Origin: Ruminococcaceae bacterium UBA6392
Lineage (GTDB): Bacteria > Bacillota > Clostridia > Oscillospirales > Acutalibacteraceae
Direction of reading: 5' to 3'
Assembly (NCBI GenBank): GCA_002438685.1
Contig: DJQG01000024.1
Location: forward strand, 2,554-8,143
DNA: 5,590 nucleotides
Below, one piece after another: positions 5,254-5,590 of the stretch. A program made the translations under genes and the position numbers. Each line of letters begins with the position of its first letter. The first letter of the stretch is position 1. Under the pieces are notes generated by a model. It saw only the letters and a list, made by a program, of their open reading frames with translations, had not been told where the DNA came from and did no database searches.

Positions 5254-5590
5254 TTGATAGGAATAAGCGAAGAACTGAAAAATACCGATCCCGATTTGCT
5301 CAGTCCGCTGACTCTCGCTTTTATAGGCGATACGGTGTTTGACCTGCTCGTCAGGGGCAATCTCGTCATGCAGGCGAACCGCCCCGTCGGCAAGCTGCAT
5401 CCGCTCGCGGCGAAGCGGGTCTGCGCCGCCGCTCAGGCGAGGGCAGCGCAGGTCATAGCGCCTATCCTGACCGAGCACGAAGCCGATATCTATCGGCGCG
5501 GCAGAAACGCACATACCGGCAGAGTCCCCAAGAGCGCAAGCTCCGCCGAATATCACAGCGCAACGGGTCTCGAAGCGCTGTTCGGCTGGC
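5254..5590 (+). CDS. mrnC: Mini-ribonuclease III (MrnC), 3' end missing from window
   Basis: The open frame from TTG 5254 to the window edge gives 112 residues, about 80 percent of a normal Mini-III (B. subtilis about 143). It is an RNase III catalytic domain without a double-stranded-RNA-binding domain. The signature helix PLTLAFIGDTVFDLLVR (18-34) carries the catalytic aspartate D26 (equivalent to D23 of B. subtilis). It is followed by LH (48-49), AQA (60-62), LTEHE (72-76), the highly conserved YRRGRNA (80-86), PKSAS (92-96) and ATGLEALFG (103-111) with metal-binding E107. In B. subtilis the enzyme trims both ends of the 23S rRNA precursor, stimulated by protein L3. It starts 14 bases after obgE, with GGAGG at 5241-5245, so the two are very probably co-transcribed. 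The end of the gene lies beyond the window. Confidence 0.93.
   Translation, partial: MIGISEELKNTDPDLLSPLTLAFIGDTVFDLLVRGNLVMQANRPVGKLHPLAAKRVCAAAQARAAQVIAPILTEHEADIYRRGRNAHTGRVPKSASSAEYHSATGLEALFGW

Overview
The window looks like a chromosomal housekeeping segment from a moderately GC-rich, low-copy-signal Firmicute, most likely an uncultured or gut-type clostridium. The main evidence is a Mini-RNase III gene (a family of Firmicutes, cyanobacteria and plastids), a B. subtilis-type Obg GTPase with a C-terminal OCT domain, strong AGGAGG-like ribosome binding sites, and an Eda aldolase of the Thermotoga/Firmicutes type. The lineage is an inference; there is no rRNA in the window. All recognised genes lie on the + strand. 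I see no tRNA, CRISPR array, insertion sequence or phage gene.

Layout: (1) Positions 1-273 hold the 3' end of a D-alanyl-D-alanine carboxypeptidase (PBP5/DacF type). (2) A 149-base AT-rich gap carries an extended -10 promoter. (3) Positions 423-1184 encode a YjdF/DUF2238-like integral membrane protein that overlaps by 4 bases (ATGA) the 23S rRNA methyltransferase gene rlmA (1181-1996). This pair ends at a strong intrinsic terminator (2018-2056). (4) A well-formed sigma-A-type promoter (2079-2107) then drives a tight + strand run: a KdgK-like sugar kinase (2174-3271), KDPG aldolase eda (3287-3934), obgE (3968-5239) and the start of mrnC (5254 to the window end), with gaps of 15, 33 and 14 bases and no internal terminator or convincing internal promoter.

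Function: kdgK and eda together form the lower branch of hexuronate / 2-keto-3-deoxygluconate catabolism (KDG to KDPG, then to pyruvate and glyceraldehyde 3-phosphate). ObgE (50S assembly GTPase), Mini-RNase III (23S precursor end processing) and RlmA (23S helix 35 methylation) all act on the large ribosomal subunit. The oddest feature is that the sugar-acid pair seems to share a transcript with the two ribosome-assembly genes.

I did not find a convincing previously undescribed system. The findings below are mostly context and residue-level observations.
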